From assembly GCA_905221605.1 (NCBI GenBank), contig CAJNDS010002620.1, positions 184,001 to 248,000 of the forward strand: DNA of 64,000 nt, in the 5' to 3' direction. Each line of letters opens with the position of its first letter. Position 1 is the first letter of the stretch. The notes below the pieces were generated by a model. The model was not told the DNA's origin, did no database searches, and was given only the letters and a program-made list of their open reading frames with translations. Shown piece by piece: positions 23,308-33,974 of this stretch. This stretch comes from Symbiodinium natans. Taxonomy: Eukaryota > Sar > Dinophyceae > Suessiales > Symbiodiniaceae. The translations under genes were made by a program, and so were the position numbers.

Positions 23308-23400
23308 TCTCTCTCTCTTTCCTTTCTTTCTTTCTGCGCACCTAACCCCCCTCTGGTGAGGAGGGCCGCCCGAAGGCGTGCGTTACAGAGTCTCGTGGTT
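23308..23400 (-). mobile_element. 3' tail of upstream unit A: stem-loops and (GA)n
   Basis: On the minus strand: AGACTCTGTA, a GCC-TTCG-GGC hairpin, a CCTCCTC/GAGGGGGG hairpin, GAAAGAAAGAAAGG, then (GA)n directly joined to the leader relicts. The parts and their order match 20945-20791, with different bases in the stems, so the structure appears to be kept more than the sequence. This marks the end of one unit and the start of the next, head to tail. Confidence 0.6.
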
Positions 23401-23703
23401 AACCAATGCTGTGGGATTGCTGGGAACTGCGTATTCAAGTATTGGGTATATGGTGGCTAGGAAGCGTGGTCCCCTTCCTCCCCTGTCCAGCATGGTTACC
23501 CTTCGTCCCTCCACAGTGTAGGCGGTTCCACGTGCTATACGAGTTGATGAAGCCTCCAATGAATTACCCCCAGCTGCCGAACTATCCCCTTGGTGGAACC
23601 TACTGTGGGCTGTTCAGGACGGACTGGTGGCGTGAAACGGTTGGTTGGCCGACTCTCCCCTACACTGCCCCCGTAGATTGATACCCGTTCTGCAGGCTTT
23701 TCA

Positions 23704-24125
23704 TGGGGTAAGTATGTCCACAGCTTGCAGTGTTTCGGGCTTTGGTCACAGCGGTGGCCTACAAGTGGGGGGCAGGCATTTCCCGGCAGGTTTAAACGGG
23801 GTAAGTGTGTCCACAGCATGCACGACTTTTGGGGTGGTAGTATTTGCGGGTTCATGGGTGGGATGCCTGCTTCCCCGGTTGTCCCAGGCTCTGGAATGGG
23901 TACGGGCTCCCCCCGGTCGTTTTATGGGGTGAAGTACGTCCACGGCATGCAGAGTGTCTTGGGCACTAGTTACAACTTTGGGCTGCAGGATTTTCCGGGG
24001 TTTTCCAGAGTGCTCCGGATGGGGCAGGCATTCCCCTGGCAGCTTTTTGTTGGGGTAAGTGTGTCCACAGCTTGCACGACTTTCGGGGTAGTTTTTGGGG
24101 TAGGTGTGGCAACAGCTTGCACGCT
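23704..24125 (-). repeat. Degenerate tandem boxes ending 'AVDTLTP'
   Basis: Five imperfect copies of a box like GGGGTAAGTGTGTCCACAGC (plus strand) near 23706, 23799, 23926, 24052 and 24101. On the minus strand they read VVQAVDTLTPTK, VVHAVDTLTPFK, TLHAVDVLHPIK and similar. Spacing is about 50-130 bp. They lie downstream of the long ORF of unit A, in its presumed 3' UTR. Confidence 0.7.
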
Positions 24126-24204
24126 TTTGGGGCGGTGCCTGGTGGTTTGTCTTCGGGTGCATTGACCCGTGGTTGTTCGGGCGCGAGCAGCGGGGTGAGG
24201 CGGG

Positions 24205-24209
24205 TTACG

Positions 24210-24279
<70 letters not shown>

Positions 24280-27200
24280 ACGTTCTGCGTCTTCATGGTG
24301 TCCCGGGTCGTGTAGTCGTTGGAGAGGTCGGCGTGGTGGCCAGGGTTGGGTGTCTGGTGCGGTGGTCCCCACCTCTTCGGAGGGTGCCTCCTCCGTGGGC
24401 TCCCTTTCTCCCTCTGGTGTCCTTTGTCCTTCGCGGGCGTAGTGGAGGACTTGTTGGAGGCGCGGTCCAATGTGATGGCGGTGTAGGCCTCGTTGTACTT
24501 GTGTGATCAGCTCCTCCAGGACGTCGACGGCTTTTTGTGCGGCTATGCGGGCCGCCGAGTGTACTTTGGTGCCCCCTGGTGTTGGTGGTTGGTCTTCTTC
24601 TCGTTGTATGGCTCCCCGGAAGATAGACGCGATGGCGTTGATGTCCTCGACTAACTCTTCCCTGCTGAGCGCCCGCTGGTATGGCAGCGGGTTGGCCAGG
24701 CTGGTGGTGAGCCTGGTGGCTTCTTCCAGCTCCCACGCGGAGTCTGGTGGTGGGGAGGCTTCTTCTCGTGGTGGCGTGGTGGGCGTGTGGAGCGATGGTG
24801 GGGGGTCGTCGTGGTCGTAGCCCAGGATGAGCAGACTGGTGGCCAGGTGCGCGATGGCTTCGTCTGGTTGTTCTTGGCGTGTGAGCTGGATGGCTTGGTT
24901 GACGTGGGCCGCCACCTCCGGTTTGTGGTTGCTGTCGAGTGGGTGCGGGCGGTGTGTTGGCGTGTCCGGTCGGTTGGTCTTCTGCCGTTGTAGGATCGCG
25001 ATGGCCATGGTAATGCGGGCTGCTATGTCTCCCTCCAGGAACGGCGTGGTGAGGATCAGCATGTTGATGGCTTCCTGGATGTCGTCATCGTCCGCGGCGG
25101 GCTTGTAGTCGTCGAGGAGGTGGGTGTGCAGCGGGCGGGTTTCGTCCCCCTTGTTTGGGCCGGCGGTACTAGGGAGGTTGGTGTGCAATGGGTGGGCTTC
25201 TGCTGCTCCTTCGTCCAGGCTTATGACATCGGCCGGGTGTGCCTCTCCCGGGTGTTGGGGTGGTTGGCTCCACTGCGGCGCTCTGACTACTAGATGGTGG
25301 GCTTGCTGTGCTTTCTTTGCGAGTTGGCGGGCTCGCTGCAGGGTGTGTTCCCACTGGTCGGGCCGCAGTGGTGGCTTGCCTTTTGGGTGGTGTTGTTGGT
25401 GGTGTCGTAGTTGTTGTTCTTGTTGTAATATGGCTATCAAGTGCTGGGCTTCTCCCACCGCTTGCTCTGCTGCTCCCCATTCTTGCCAGTCGGTGACGGT
25501 CTGCGCTTGGTCTATTCTCGTTTCCCCTTGTTTGAGCAGTTCTTGTATGAGTGCCAGCTGCTCTGCTACGTCTGCTGTGTACGGGGCCGTGTTTCCTTCC
25601 AGTAGGGTTTGGATCTGTGCTGCCGCCTCTGCCAGCTCTGGGGCTCTGTCGGGTGGCGGCGGTGCATTGGCTGCTGGCGGTAGTGGTGGTGGTAGCGGTG
25701 GTGGGTGTGCGCTGCTGCATGCGACGGTGCTAAATTGCAGCGGAAGCTGTCTGGGGTCTGGGGCGTGGGTGCGGGCGACGGAGCTGCGCTGGGCTTCTGT
25801 GGGCGCGGTGTTGTTGTCGCGGGCTGCCGGTCGTTTCTTGCTGGGCTTGTTTGTTTGCACGAGTGCGTGGTGGTCTGCGTTGTCTGGTGCGTTGGCCGGT
25901 GCGTTGGGGTCTGGCTGTTGATGTGGCGTCCGCGTGGACGGCGGGCGGTAGAATGATTGCGGTTCTGCTTGTTGTGGCGTTGTGAGCAGTGGTGGTGGTT
26001 GTATCAGCTGTGGTGATTGTTGCGGCGTCGGTGGTGGGTATAGTGGTTGCGGTGGTTGTGGTTCTTGCAGTTGGTGGTCCGTGGCCGGTTGCAGTGGAGG
26101 TGGTGTGTCTTCGTGGTCATGCGGCGCGTGTGGGTCTGGCGGGTCGTCGTCGTGGTGGGGTTGCTGCATCGTGGGTGGTTGGGCGGGGGTCGATGGCGTG
26201 GAGGGGAAGTACATGTGCAGCCATGACCAGGGTTGTAGTGGCCTGTAGGGTCCTCCTGCCCTGTGTTGGGTCTGTTGGGGGTCTGGGGCGTCGTGGATGA
26301 TGTGTAGTGTCCATTCGTCTCCCCCTGGTCTGTCCTGGTACAGGAAGCCGGTCAGGCCGGCTGGCCACGCTGGCTGGGGGTTCGTGTTGGCGGTGGTGGA
26401 TGGCGGCGGTTGTTGTGGCGGTGGTTGTAGCTCGTGGACTTCTATCCACCATCCGTCGAGATGTGGCTGCGCGACTAGTTGCGTGTACGGGCTGATAGGA
26501 AGTTCTGGGATGAGCGCGCCCGTGCAGGCCGGTGCTCCATCTGTTTGGCCCTGTTGTACTTCGACGGGTCCCCCGGGCGTGTCTGGGTTGGTATGCATTG
26601 GTTGGGGGTCGTCGGTGGCTGGTTGGGTGTCCTGTGGCTCGGGGTGGTGCGCCGTGGGGTGGTGTGGTTGTGTGGGTTGGTTGGTTTCTGCTGCCGTTGT
26701 CTGCGTGGTGTCCGGCGGTGGTGGTCTCGGCTTGCGGTGCCGGTTGAGCAGGTCTTCCCAGTCGACCGGTTGCGGTGGTGGCTGTGGTTGGCTGTGCTTG
26801 GCTGGTGGCCATTCTCCTGGGTCTATCCAGGTCTCACCGGGTCTGGCCCCCGCAGGGTGGATGCGCCGGGAGTGTTCGCGCAGCCATTGGTCATATTGTG
26901 CCTTGATGGTCGGCCGTGTGTCCGTGTTAGCGGGGTCGGGGGGCTGGTAGCGCTGTTGCTGGCGTAGCTCCAGCTTCATCTGGTATTTGGCGTCTTTGTT
27001 GCGTTGTCTTCGTGTGGGGTCGGGGTGGGTGTTCGCGCGGGGTGTCTGTGTGGTGTGTTGGTCGGGTGTCTGTGGTTGTGCCGCCGGTGGCACGTGTGTG
27101 GTTTGTTGGTCTGTGCTGGCGTCGGTGGGGGGGGCCGGGGCTGTAGGTGGGGTATCGACTGCCGGCGTTTCAGGTGTGTGTTCAGGCCGGGCGTGTGCGG

Positions 27201-27618
27201 TGTCGGCCCCATGGGTTGCGTCAGCCGGTGGTTGGTTGGGTTGTATGGTCCAGCCGTATTGGTTGACATTGGCTGTCCAGTATCCTGTGGTTGCGTAGTC
27301 TGGCTGGTGGCCGGTCCAAGTTGGGGAGTGCCACCAGTGTCCCCAACGCTGGTGCCAGTTTGGGCTCCAGTGTGCGTGCCATTGCCACTGGGCGGTTGGG
27401 TAGTGGTAGGCAGTGCCTTGCGACGGGTCCGGTTCGGGGTCTGTGTCGGTCGTCGTCTGTCGGCGCCGTTCCTCGCTGTGCACCTGGTTGCTGGGTGCTT
27501 GGTTGGGTTGGCGTCTCGGCTGGTTTGGGTGGGCTGCCTGGGAGGGTTGGGCATGGCTGTTGGTGTCGGTGTTCTGGCCAAGACTTGGTGGGGGTGGTTG
27601 CCTTGTGCATCTGTCTGT
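24205..27618 (-). CDS. Frame open for 1137 codons, Pro/Gln/His-rich protein of unit A
   Basis: Minus-strand frame with no stop from 27618 to a TAA at 24205, far longer than any other frame here. The N-terminal part is rich in W, H, Q and P. Charged helical segments follow (for example EQLALIQELLKQGETRIDQA and AARIAAQKAVDVLEELITQ), alternating with Pro-rich linkers. The C-terminus runs into (GA)n at 24278-24212, read as alternating Arg-Glu, just before the stop. No ATG is usable at the start: the frame is probably entered from the upstream frame (27221-28222) by a one-base shift near 27.6 kb. No reverse transcriptase, protease or zinc knuckle was seen. A Gag-like structural role is possible but unproven. 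Confidence 0.6.
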
Positions 27619-28222
27619 TCACGGTGTTGCTGTAGCGCTGCTGCCGTGATGGCCCTGCCTGCTTCCGCCGCGTGTGGAGGTGGTCGGTCGCTATGGTGCC
27701 TGTTTGGATCCACCGCTGGTGTTCGGCTGGGCTCATCTGTGGCAGCAAGGGGATGCTTGGCGGGGGTGGGTGGAGTTGGACCCATTGTGGTGTGTGTCGG
27801 GGCACATGGGTGTTGTCTGGCCAGTCTTGTTGCGTCGCCTGGTGTATTGCCAAGTTTTCTGCTTCTCGGAGTCGTTGGTACGCCACCCATGCGTCTTTGA
27901 GCATTCTTTGTGCTTGAACTTGTTCGTGGTGTGGTATAGCCGTGGATTGCGCCGGTGTGAGTGAGAAGGGTGGTGGTGGGGGCGACGGTGCGTGGCCTGG
28001 GGGCGTTGGTTGTGGGGGGCTGTGGTAGCTTGAGGGGTAGCCCCATCGTCGTGGTATGTCCGCTGGGTTGGGGGGGTCTGTGTCAGCGCGGGTCAGCGTC
28101 GTGTATGGTGTTGGTGCTGTTGCAGGGGTGGGGGTGCGTAGATGGGGGTTTGGGTCGCAGCGGGTGTCTTCGGTGCTGTCGGAGCTGCGTGAGGGTGGCT
28201 GCCCCGAGGGTGTGGTTTCCAC
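27221..28222 (-). CDS. Upstream Pro-rich frame of unit A
   Basis: Minus-strand frame, Pro/Thr/Ser-rich, with one clearly helical part (QAQRMLKDAWVAYQRLREAE). Its composition matches the start of the 1137-codon frame. The two overlap, and a change of one base around a C-rich stretch near 27600 would join them into one protein. It has no ATG at its 5' end; translation may start further up, in or beyond the degenerate repeat at 28.29-28.69 kb. Only the part upstream of about 27.6 kb is likely to be translated in this frame. Confidence 0.45.
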   Translation of the reverse strand: METTPSGQPPSRSSDSTEDTRCDPNPHLRTPTPATAPTPYTTLTRADTDPPNPADIPRRWGYPSSYHSPPQPTPPGHAPSPPPPPFSLTPAQSTAIPHHEQVQAQRMLKDAWVAYQRLREAENLAIHQATQQDWPDNTHVPRHTPQWVQLHPPPPSIPLLPQMSPAEHQRWIQTGTIATDHLHTRRKQAGPSRQQRYSNTVNRQMHKATTPTKSWPEHRHQQPCPTLPGSPPKPAETPTQPSTQQPGAQRGTAPTDDDRHRPRTGPVARHCLPLPNRPVAMARTLEPKLAPALGTLVALPNLDRPPARLRNHRILDSQCQPIRLDHTTQPTTG

Positions 28223-28289
28223 CGGAGCGGGTGGTGAAGGTGTAGTCTGCGTCGGTGTGGCTAGGCGTGCTGTTGGGCTCGTACTCGTG

Positions 28290-28692
28290 GATGTAGTCGT
28301 GGGGGGGGGCAGTGGGGGTCCGCGGGGGCGCGGTGGGGTAGTTGCGGCGGGGGGGGCCGAGGTGGGTGTTATCGGGCACGTAGTCGAGGGCGTAGGCGAA
28401 GATGTAGTCGTGGGTGTAGACGTGGATGTGGTAGTGGCCGTTGACGTAGTCGCGGGTGTGGTCGCGGTTGTAGTCGGGGTGGATGTCTGTGTCGTGGCCG
28501 GGGGTGTGGTCCATGGCGTGGTCCAGGGTATAGTCGTCGTTGTGGTCGTGGTCGGCGAAGTCGAGGAGGATGAGGGTGAGGAGGAGGATGTGGTCGTCGA
28601 CGTAGTCGGGGATGTAGTCGTGGTTGAGGGTGTGGTCGAGGTAGGTGTAGTCGGCGTCGTATTCAGGGGTGTCTCTCTCTCTCTCTCTCTCT
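28290..28692. repeat. Degenerate GTAGTC/GTGGTC repeat and (TC)n
   Basis: About 380 bp of a drifting GTNGTC-type hexamer, followed by about 10 TC units (28672-28692). It is open on both strands (Val/Gly-rich on plus, Asp/Tyr/His-rich on minus). The frames should not be read as proteins without transcript support. Confidence 0.7.
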
Positions 28693-29560
28693 AAAATCGA
28701 AAAGGTACGCTGTGGGGCCCCGCGTTTTTGAACTTCTGTCTTGTGCCGTTTGTTGCTTGTCTGCATCATTGCGTGCCGGTCTTCATGTATTCTTCTTTCG
28801 AAAATGAAAAACACTAAAGACATGATGCCATTGGCTCGGCTGTTGTTGCTTCGCGTTTTGTGTGATTTTTTGGATATGGGTCCCAGTGTGCCATTGCGAA
28901 GGGAGGGCGGCAAAAGGTGTCTTGGCGGCCTCCCCCCCCCCTTCCTGCACAAGGTCAACAAACCCAACACCACAAATAACTCGAAAAACGCAGGGCCCCA
29001 CAGCGTTCCACCCTCTAGAACTAAGCCCCAAACATGCTCTCAATCCTTAACCTCAGACCCTAAGCACCAAGTCCCGGCAACCCCAAGCTCTTGTAGCTCA
29101 CGGCAACGAAAACCCACTAAAAAAAAAAGAAAATCCGAAATCCCGCCTGACACCTCGCCGAAGAGATTCAGCTTGGAGGTTCCTTGCTTGGAATCTGTCA
29201 GTTGCGGCCTTTGGGGGTTTGGAGGCTTGGCAAGGAGTACCCTGGCCTCGTGGTGATTTTTGCATGTCAGGGTTGTTTTGCAGCAATTGCAGGGCCAGGT
29301 GCTGCTGATTACCATCCTGTCGCTGCATGACCCCGGCATCTGGTAGCAAGAACAGATCCTTGGGTCTGCACGTCGTTTGGTGCCATACAAAGGTACGTGT
29401 GCAAGTGCAGTGAAGTGGCCGGCGTCTGCAGCAGCGCCGTGGCAACCATCACAGCGACACCTTTGAGCCATGGGAGCTCAGAACTTTGTGATGGAAATAA
29501 GAGGCCGGGCTGAACGATGCTGCGCACCACGAGGCGATGAACATCCCTCCAAACCCCAAA
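28693..29560. other. Unassigned; 5' flank of the retroposed block and possible 3' end of the Dus gene
   Basis: No gene is fixed here. A minus-strand phrase VVRSIVQPGLLF near 29500-29550 could be the next Dus exon (family proteins have a similar 'NPALF' stretch), but splice sites were not confirmed. Confidence 0.3.
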
Positions 29561-29624
29561 CACCAACATCCGCTCGCTCTGATCAGCCTCATATAACTTC
29601 CCCAGCTGCAGCCCCAGGCGCAAC

Positions 29625-31990
29625 CCGTCTCCTGCAAGCACCGCTCGGCATCGCCCGGAGCGTCCACACCACCGTTGGCCACCTGGCAGCCCACTGAAAT
29701 ACCCTTCTTCCGAGGCACCCTTTGCTTGTACCTTCAGTATTCTGGCAGCCCTGCCATCTTTTACGCCTTAAGGAAACCTATGGAGGTCTTGTAATGCCCT
29801 ACAGGTTTGAAAACCGCCCGGCCGTGGGGAGGCGCAGTGCTTCGCGAACTGCACGGATGGCCTTGCGCCGAGGGATTAGAAGTTGTTCTGTGCGTCACTC
29901 GGTGCACATCCAACACCTTCATGAGATCCACCCTGATCCCGGACCTGACCTGCCAGTTGGCGGGTGCATGGTGCAGTGCGCGATCCCGCTGTCGGCCGTG
30001 CACCGTGACGAGGGAGCAGCCTGCCTCCTGCTCGGGGGAGGAGAGTTGGTGGGTCTACGGTCTGCGTCCGTCTGCGTCTAGTAATTACACTCGCTCGCGA
30101 CTTCCGATCATAGTGGCTCCCACGGACCAGTCCTGAAGCAACTTGGCAAATCGCACAGTCTTGCGGTCATCAGCCTGTTGGGAAGTCCCGGTATACCTCT
30201 CCTCTTGGTCACTCCTTCTTGTGTCAGGCTACGCGCTAAGCTACGGTGCGCTGTAGAAGCTTCGTCAAGCCGAGATGCAAAGACGCGGATCTTGCAAGTG
30301 ACAGGCACCCGAAGCGAAGGAGAAGAGACTGCATGTCTCACAATCGCGTAGACGGTGTGCCAGTTCTCTTCCTCCATGAGCGCACCGCCCCATCCACCTT
30401 CGCCATTTGACCAACGAAGAAGTTCAACTTTCCCAGCACCCGGTGCCCAAACCCAACGCCGGAGTCCCCAAACCCAAAACCCTAATCCCACCCTATCCCC
30501 TAAACCCTAAACCCTAAATCGCACCGTGATCACCGACCAGGTTGCTCTATGCTGTTCTATGTGAGGGTTTAGGGTAAACCCCTTTTGTAAGGAGGGCCCT
30601 GTTCTAGAAGGCATTGATATGGGGACCCTAAACCCTAAACCCTAAACCCTAACCCTAAACCCTAAACCCTAAACCCTAAACCCTAAACCCCCATGACAGA
30701 GCCTCGCATGGCCTTGGACTGCGGGCAGCCAAGGTTGAGGTCGACCGCATCACACCGGTCCTCACCAAAATAGCCCTGCGCTTCGGGCTTTTCGAGCAGT
30801 GCTCCGGGGTTCCAAGGATTAGGGTTTAGGGTTTAGGGCTTCGGGCTTAGGGCTTAGGGTTTAGGGTTTAGGGTTTAGGGTTTAGGATTTAGGGTTTAGG
30901 GTTTAGGGTTTAGGGTTCCACCACCTCCTGCACCCACTTGCCACTCCAAAACCCTTACGCCAAACGCCTGAGGCGCTCTGCAAGCCTAGGAAGAACTCTC
31001 TGAAAGCCTTGGCACCCGCAAGGCCCCAGGATAACCTATTTTTTAACCCTCTACACCCTTGCCAACTCCCCCTCCAAAAAAAAAACGTTGAAAAAACACA
31101 ACAATATCTGCCCAAAACAGCCAAAACCCCTTGAGAACTCCCCAAATCCAGCTCCTGCACCTGCAGCGCGGCCTCCAGGAAGGCCTCAGGGGACTTGGCG
31201 CAGAACTGCACCACCAGCGGCCTGCACAGCCGGGTGCTTTTTAAGTGGGTTTTTTGTGCTCTTAGGGCTTTCTGGGGGGCTCTATGGGGCCTATAGGGCA
31301 TGTGTAAAAAGCTTCCCAGGGCTTTAGGGGCTGCCTCTCATGGCCTTTGTCCAAACTGCGGAACGCTGCTTCCATGGCATGCCGTCCAAGGGTGTGCGGA
31401 TTGAGAGCCAAGCCTGTCTTTTCCTCGCTCTCGTGCGTTTGACTTTGGTCCCAGGTAGTGGCAGGAAATGGGTTCAGGGCCCCAGGATGGCTTAGAGTTC
31501 AGACTCAGGAGTTGCGGCAAACAGTGAGCCTCCGACCCTGGCACAGCCGAACCCCTGAACCTGAACGTAAACTTCCTACTGCAAGCCTGTCTTCGGCGCA
31601 GGTGGTGAAGCCTTGCCGCGCCATCTCCTCTTCTGAGCTACCTGGTGCCAGGGCCCAGTTTGTGGGGGGCTGCTGATGCTTGGGATGGCCTCAGGTACTT
31701 CCGCCCGGCCTGCAAACTCCTCTGCATGCCTCAGCTTCCGAGACGTAGGGTTTAGAGGTTAGGGTTTAGGGTTTGGGGTTTGGGGTTTGGGGTTTGGGGT
31801 TTAAGGTTTAGGGTAGTTGAAACGCCCCCCGCCCCCCCCGCCCCCCCCCACCGGTGACTTGACAGTCAGGATACAGCATGGGCGTGTAGCAGAGATCGCA
31901 GCCCGACTTCCGCAGGAGGAGCCGATAGGCCAGCTCGGACTGCCCCACCATGGGTGCACACACAAAGCGGGGCGAACCCAGGGTCTCACC
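29625..31990 (-). CDS. DUS1: tRNA-dihydrouridine synthase (Dus1-like), at least 8 exons
   Basis: This FMN enzyme reduces uridines in the tRNA D-loop. Exons on the minus strand: to 31859 ([18 protein letters not shown], then CYTPML); about 31636-31587 ([15 protein letters not shown] donor); 31221-31155 ([20 protein letters not shown] donor); 30775-30703 ([12 protein letters not shown] with the catalytic Cys, GC donor); 30397 to about 30255 ([12 protein letters not shown], then [10 protein letters not shown] with the conserved Lys); about 30030-29950 ([15 protein letters not shown] donor); 29861-29826 ([12 protein letters not shown]); 29682-29625 ([20 protein letters not shown] donor). Order and motifs follow the Dus1 family throughout, and phases agree at the joins I could check. 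The first Met and the C-terminal part after the TIM barrel were not found. Telomere-like arrays fill several introns. Confidence 0.9.
30490..30918. repeat. Telomere-like arrays inside Dus introns
   Basis: CCCTAAA at 30490-30518 and 30623-30691, TTTAGGG at 30819-30918, and a short TTTAGGG near 30565. The exon at 30703-30775, with the catalytic Cys motif, is bracketed by the facing arrays: one starts about 12 bp past its donor, and the other ends about 44 bp before its acceptor. Confidence 0.95.
31745..31815. repeat. TTTAGGG/TTTGGGG array in first mapped Dus intron
   Basis: TTTAGGG units mixed with GGTTTGG variants, followed by a C-rich run (about 31825-31850). Both lie between the first two recognised Dus exons. 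Confidence 0.9.
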
Positions 31991-32504
31991 TCGAACGACA
32001 AAAAGTATCACAAACTCACACAAGCCACCTCTTCTACTGATCCAGGTTGAACAGAAGTATCGGAAGATCTCGCACATGCTAACGTGGAGCTCTACGTGGA
32101 GCATCCACTGAGCCCCTGACGGTAGAAGCGCCATGCGTCCCTGACACGGGTGTCCTCATCTGGCAGCTGCCCGAGGCCTTTGCCGCCCCGGGCCATCACC
32201 TACAAGTACTCGTAGGCCCTGGCTGCTGCCCTTGCGTGAGCGAATGCTTGGGCTGTTTGGTCAAGGACTGCTCAGATGCGACTGCGTAAGCAAGGTTGTG
32301 CTGCTTTCAAGTATGGCAACTATGGCGTTTGGCAAATCTTTGGAGCTCATGTTGGGTTGGAGCCACTGGCTGACATAGCTTCGCATGAAAGCAGCACTGA
32401 CAACAAGTCACACTGAGCCAGTGAAGCCACTGAAGCGCATGGAGAATTCTTGGTACTGGCAGAATACTGGATACCGGCAGAATAAGGCATGAGCCTCGTG
32501 GCAT

Positions 32505-32700
32505 TCTGGCGGCTCCGCTCGCTGGCAGCCAGCTTGCTCTCGACGGCGCGCAGCTGCCAAAAGGATACCGGGGCAGGGTGTGTTCGAGCGCTCGAAGTGA
32601 AGCCACGACTGAGACACAAACCAAGTGCTGCCTGTTCATCCTTCTGTTTCAGCAGATGCTCCAGCTCGCGCTCCATCTCTTCCCTGACCTCTGACACAAC
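32505..32700 (-). CDS. Two coiled-coil exons, GC-AG intron
   Basis: Exon 1 (about 32695-32632) encodes REEMERELEHLLKQKDEQ and ends CAG|GC. Exon 2 (32552 to about 32505) starts after TTTTGGCAG and encodes LRAVESKLAASERSRQ. The 79-nt intron is GC-AG and phase 0. Charge and heptad spacing fit a coiled coil. It lies upstream of the Dus gene on the same strand; whether it belongs to a separate gene is likely but not shown. Confidence 0.5.
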
Positions 32701-33974
32701 ATATTTCACGTGGGAAAGCCATTTCCTTACGACAGCACGCAGTGAGGGCTGAAGCGGCCAACCGGGCCTGCCCCAGAGCTGCATCGGATGCCTTCCATCT
32801 CCATGATTATAGCATATTATAGTTATTATAAGTATTATAGTTCATATAATTATAATAATTATTATGATTATAGTTATTACTTTTCGGTCATCGCAAGTCC
32901 ATCGAAAGCAAGACCCCGGTTTAGGGCTTTGAGGTGCGAGTTGCGGGCTGCTGTTGTGAATGAGATGTCGCTTCTGCAACGGGTCTGAGGCTGAGCTTTG
33001 AAGGATCTTTGAGAATTGAGGGGGGATGGTCTCACAAGAGCATAGGATGATGCTTGGGCTTAGCCAGCCGAAAGAGAAGGGCTGGGTCCATGGAGCTCGA
33101 GGGTTCCAGGTTGTTCCAGGGCCCCTAGGGGGTAGGGGCAACTTTGGAGCAATGCCAACTGTCCCCCAAAACCTTTGACTCCCTCTCCAAGCCCTCTTCT
33201 TCGGAAACCTTTCAATACCCAGGAGGCCTCAGCGGCCTGCGCCCTCGCACGCTCAGACGCAGCTGAGGCCTCTCAAATAGACAACGCGCCATGGTGGTCT
33301 CACACATGTCAGCTACAAAAGACCATGTGCAGATATGCACCCCCCCCCCCCCCCCCCCCCCCGTATCCGCACAAGGCTTGCTCACACCTGCCGATGTGAC
33401 GCAAGCACAACAGTCTACCCTCGTCTGGTGCCCCAAGGGCACTTCTTCCACGTCCCTTGCGAGACTTTTTAGAACCAGCATGCTGCTGACTGCTGACCTC
33501 CTTGTAAGGTGCGTTCGAAAGCTTCCTCCAAGTGGCAAATGCAAATGACTGCCCGCATTTTTCGCAAGAGACCTGATCGCAAGTCTGCTCCACAAAGAGA
33601 TCGTGCTGCGACAGGAACAATCCCTGACAGTCATGAGCCATGCACTTCTCTCAAGCCATATTCACGCAGCACGCCTTGGCACGAAACGCTTCGAAGAACG
33701 CGAACCTCGCAAGAGCTGCAATGTTTAACAGAGAGGCACGCTCCGCTCGCGTGCCTGGAGGCAACGCGGCGAATGGTCTGTATCTCAGCATCTCACTCCG
33801 GCAGCGATGGAAGGATCTCAAGAGCTTTGCAGGGGTCAGCGTGACCCGGAATCCGTACATGATAGCATGTTACCAGCCGCCAGCCGTCGTTGTCCAGCCG
33901 GCAGCATTTCACGCATGCGTTTCGACAGTGGCAGACACCTGGCGCCGGGCCTCTGCCGCAACCATTTCCGGGGT

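Noticed and set aside
25124-25921. Plus-strand Cys/Ala-rich ORF of 265 codons
   Set aside because: Shadow of the 1137-codon minus-strand frame; its composition is the complement of a Pro/Gln/His-rich frame.
28056-28694. Plus-strand Val/Gly-rich protein of 212 codons
   Set aside because: It is a translation of the degenerate GTNGTC repeat and (TC)n; both strands are open for that reason.
30693-30800. Plus-strand exon reading [19 protein letters not shown]
   Set aside because: It looks coding, but the opposite strand carries the Dus catalytic motif [12 protein letters not shown] with phased splice sites, so the plus frame is a shadow.
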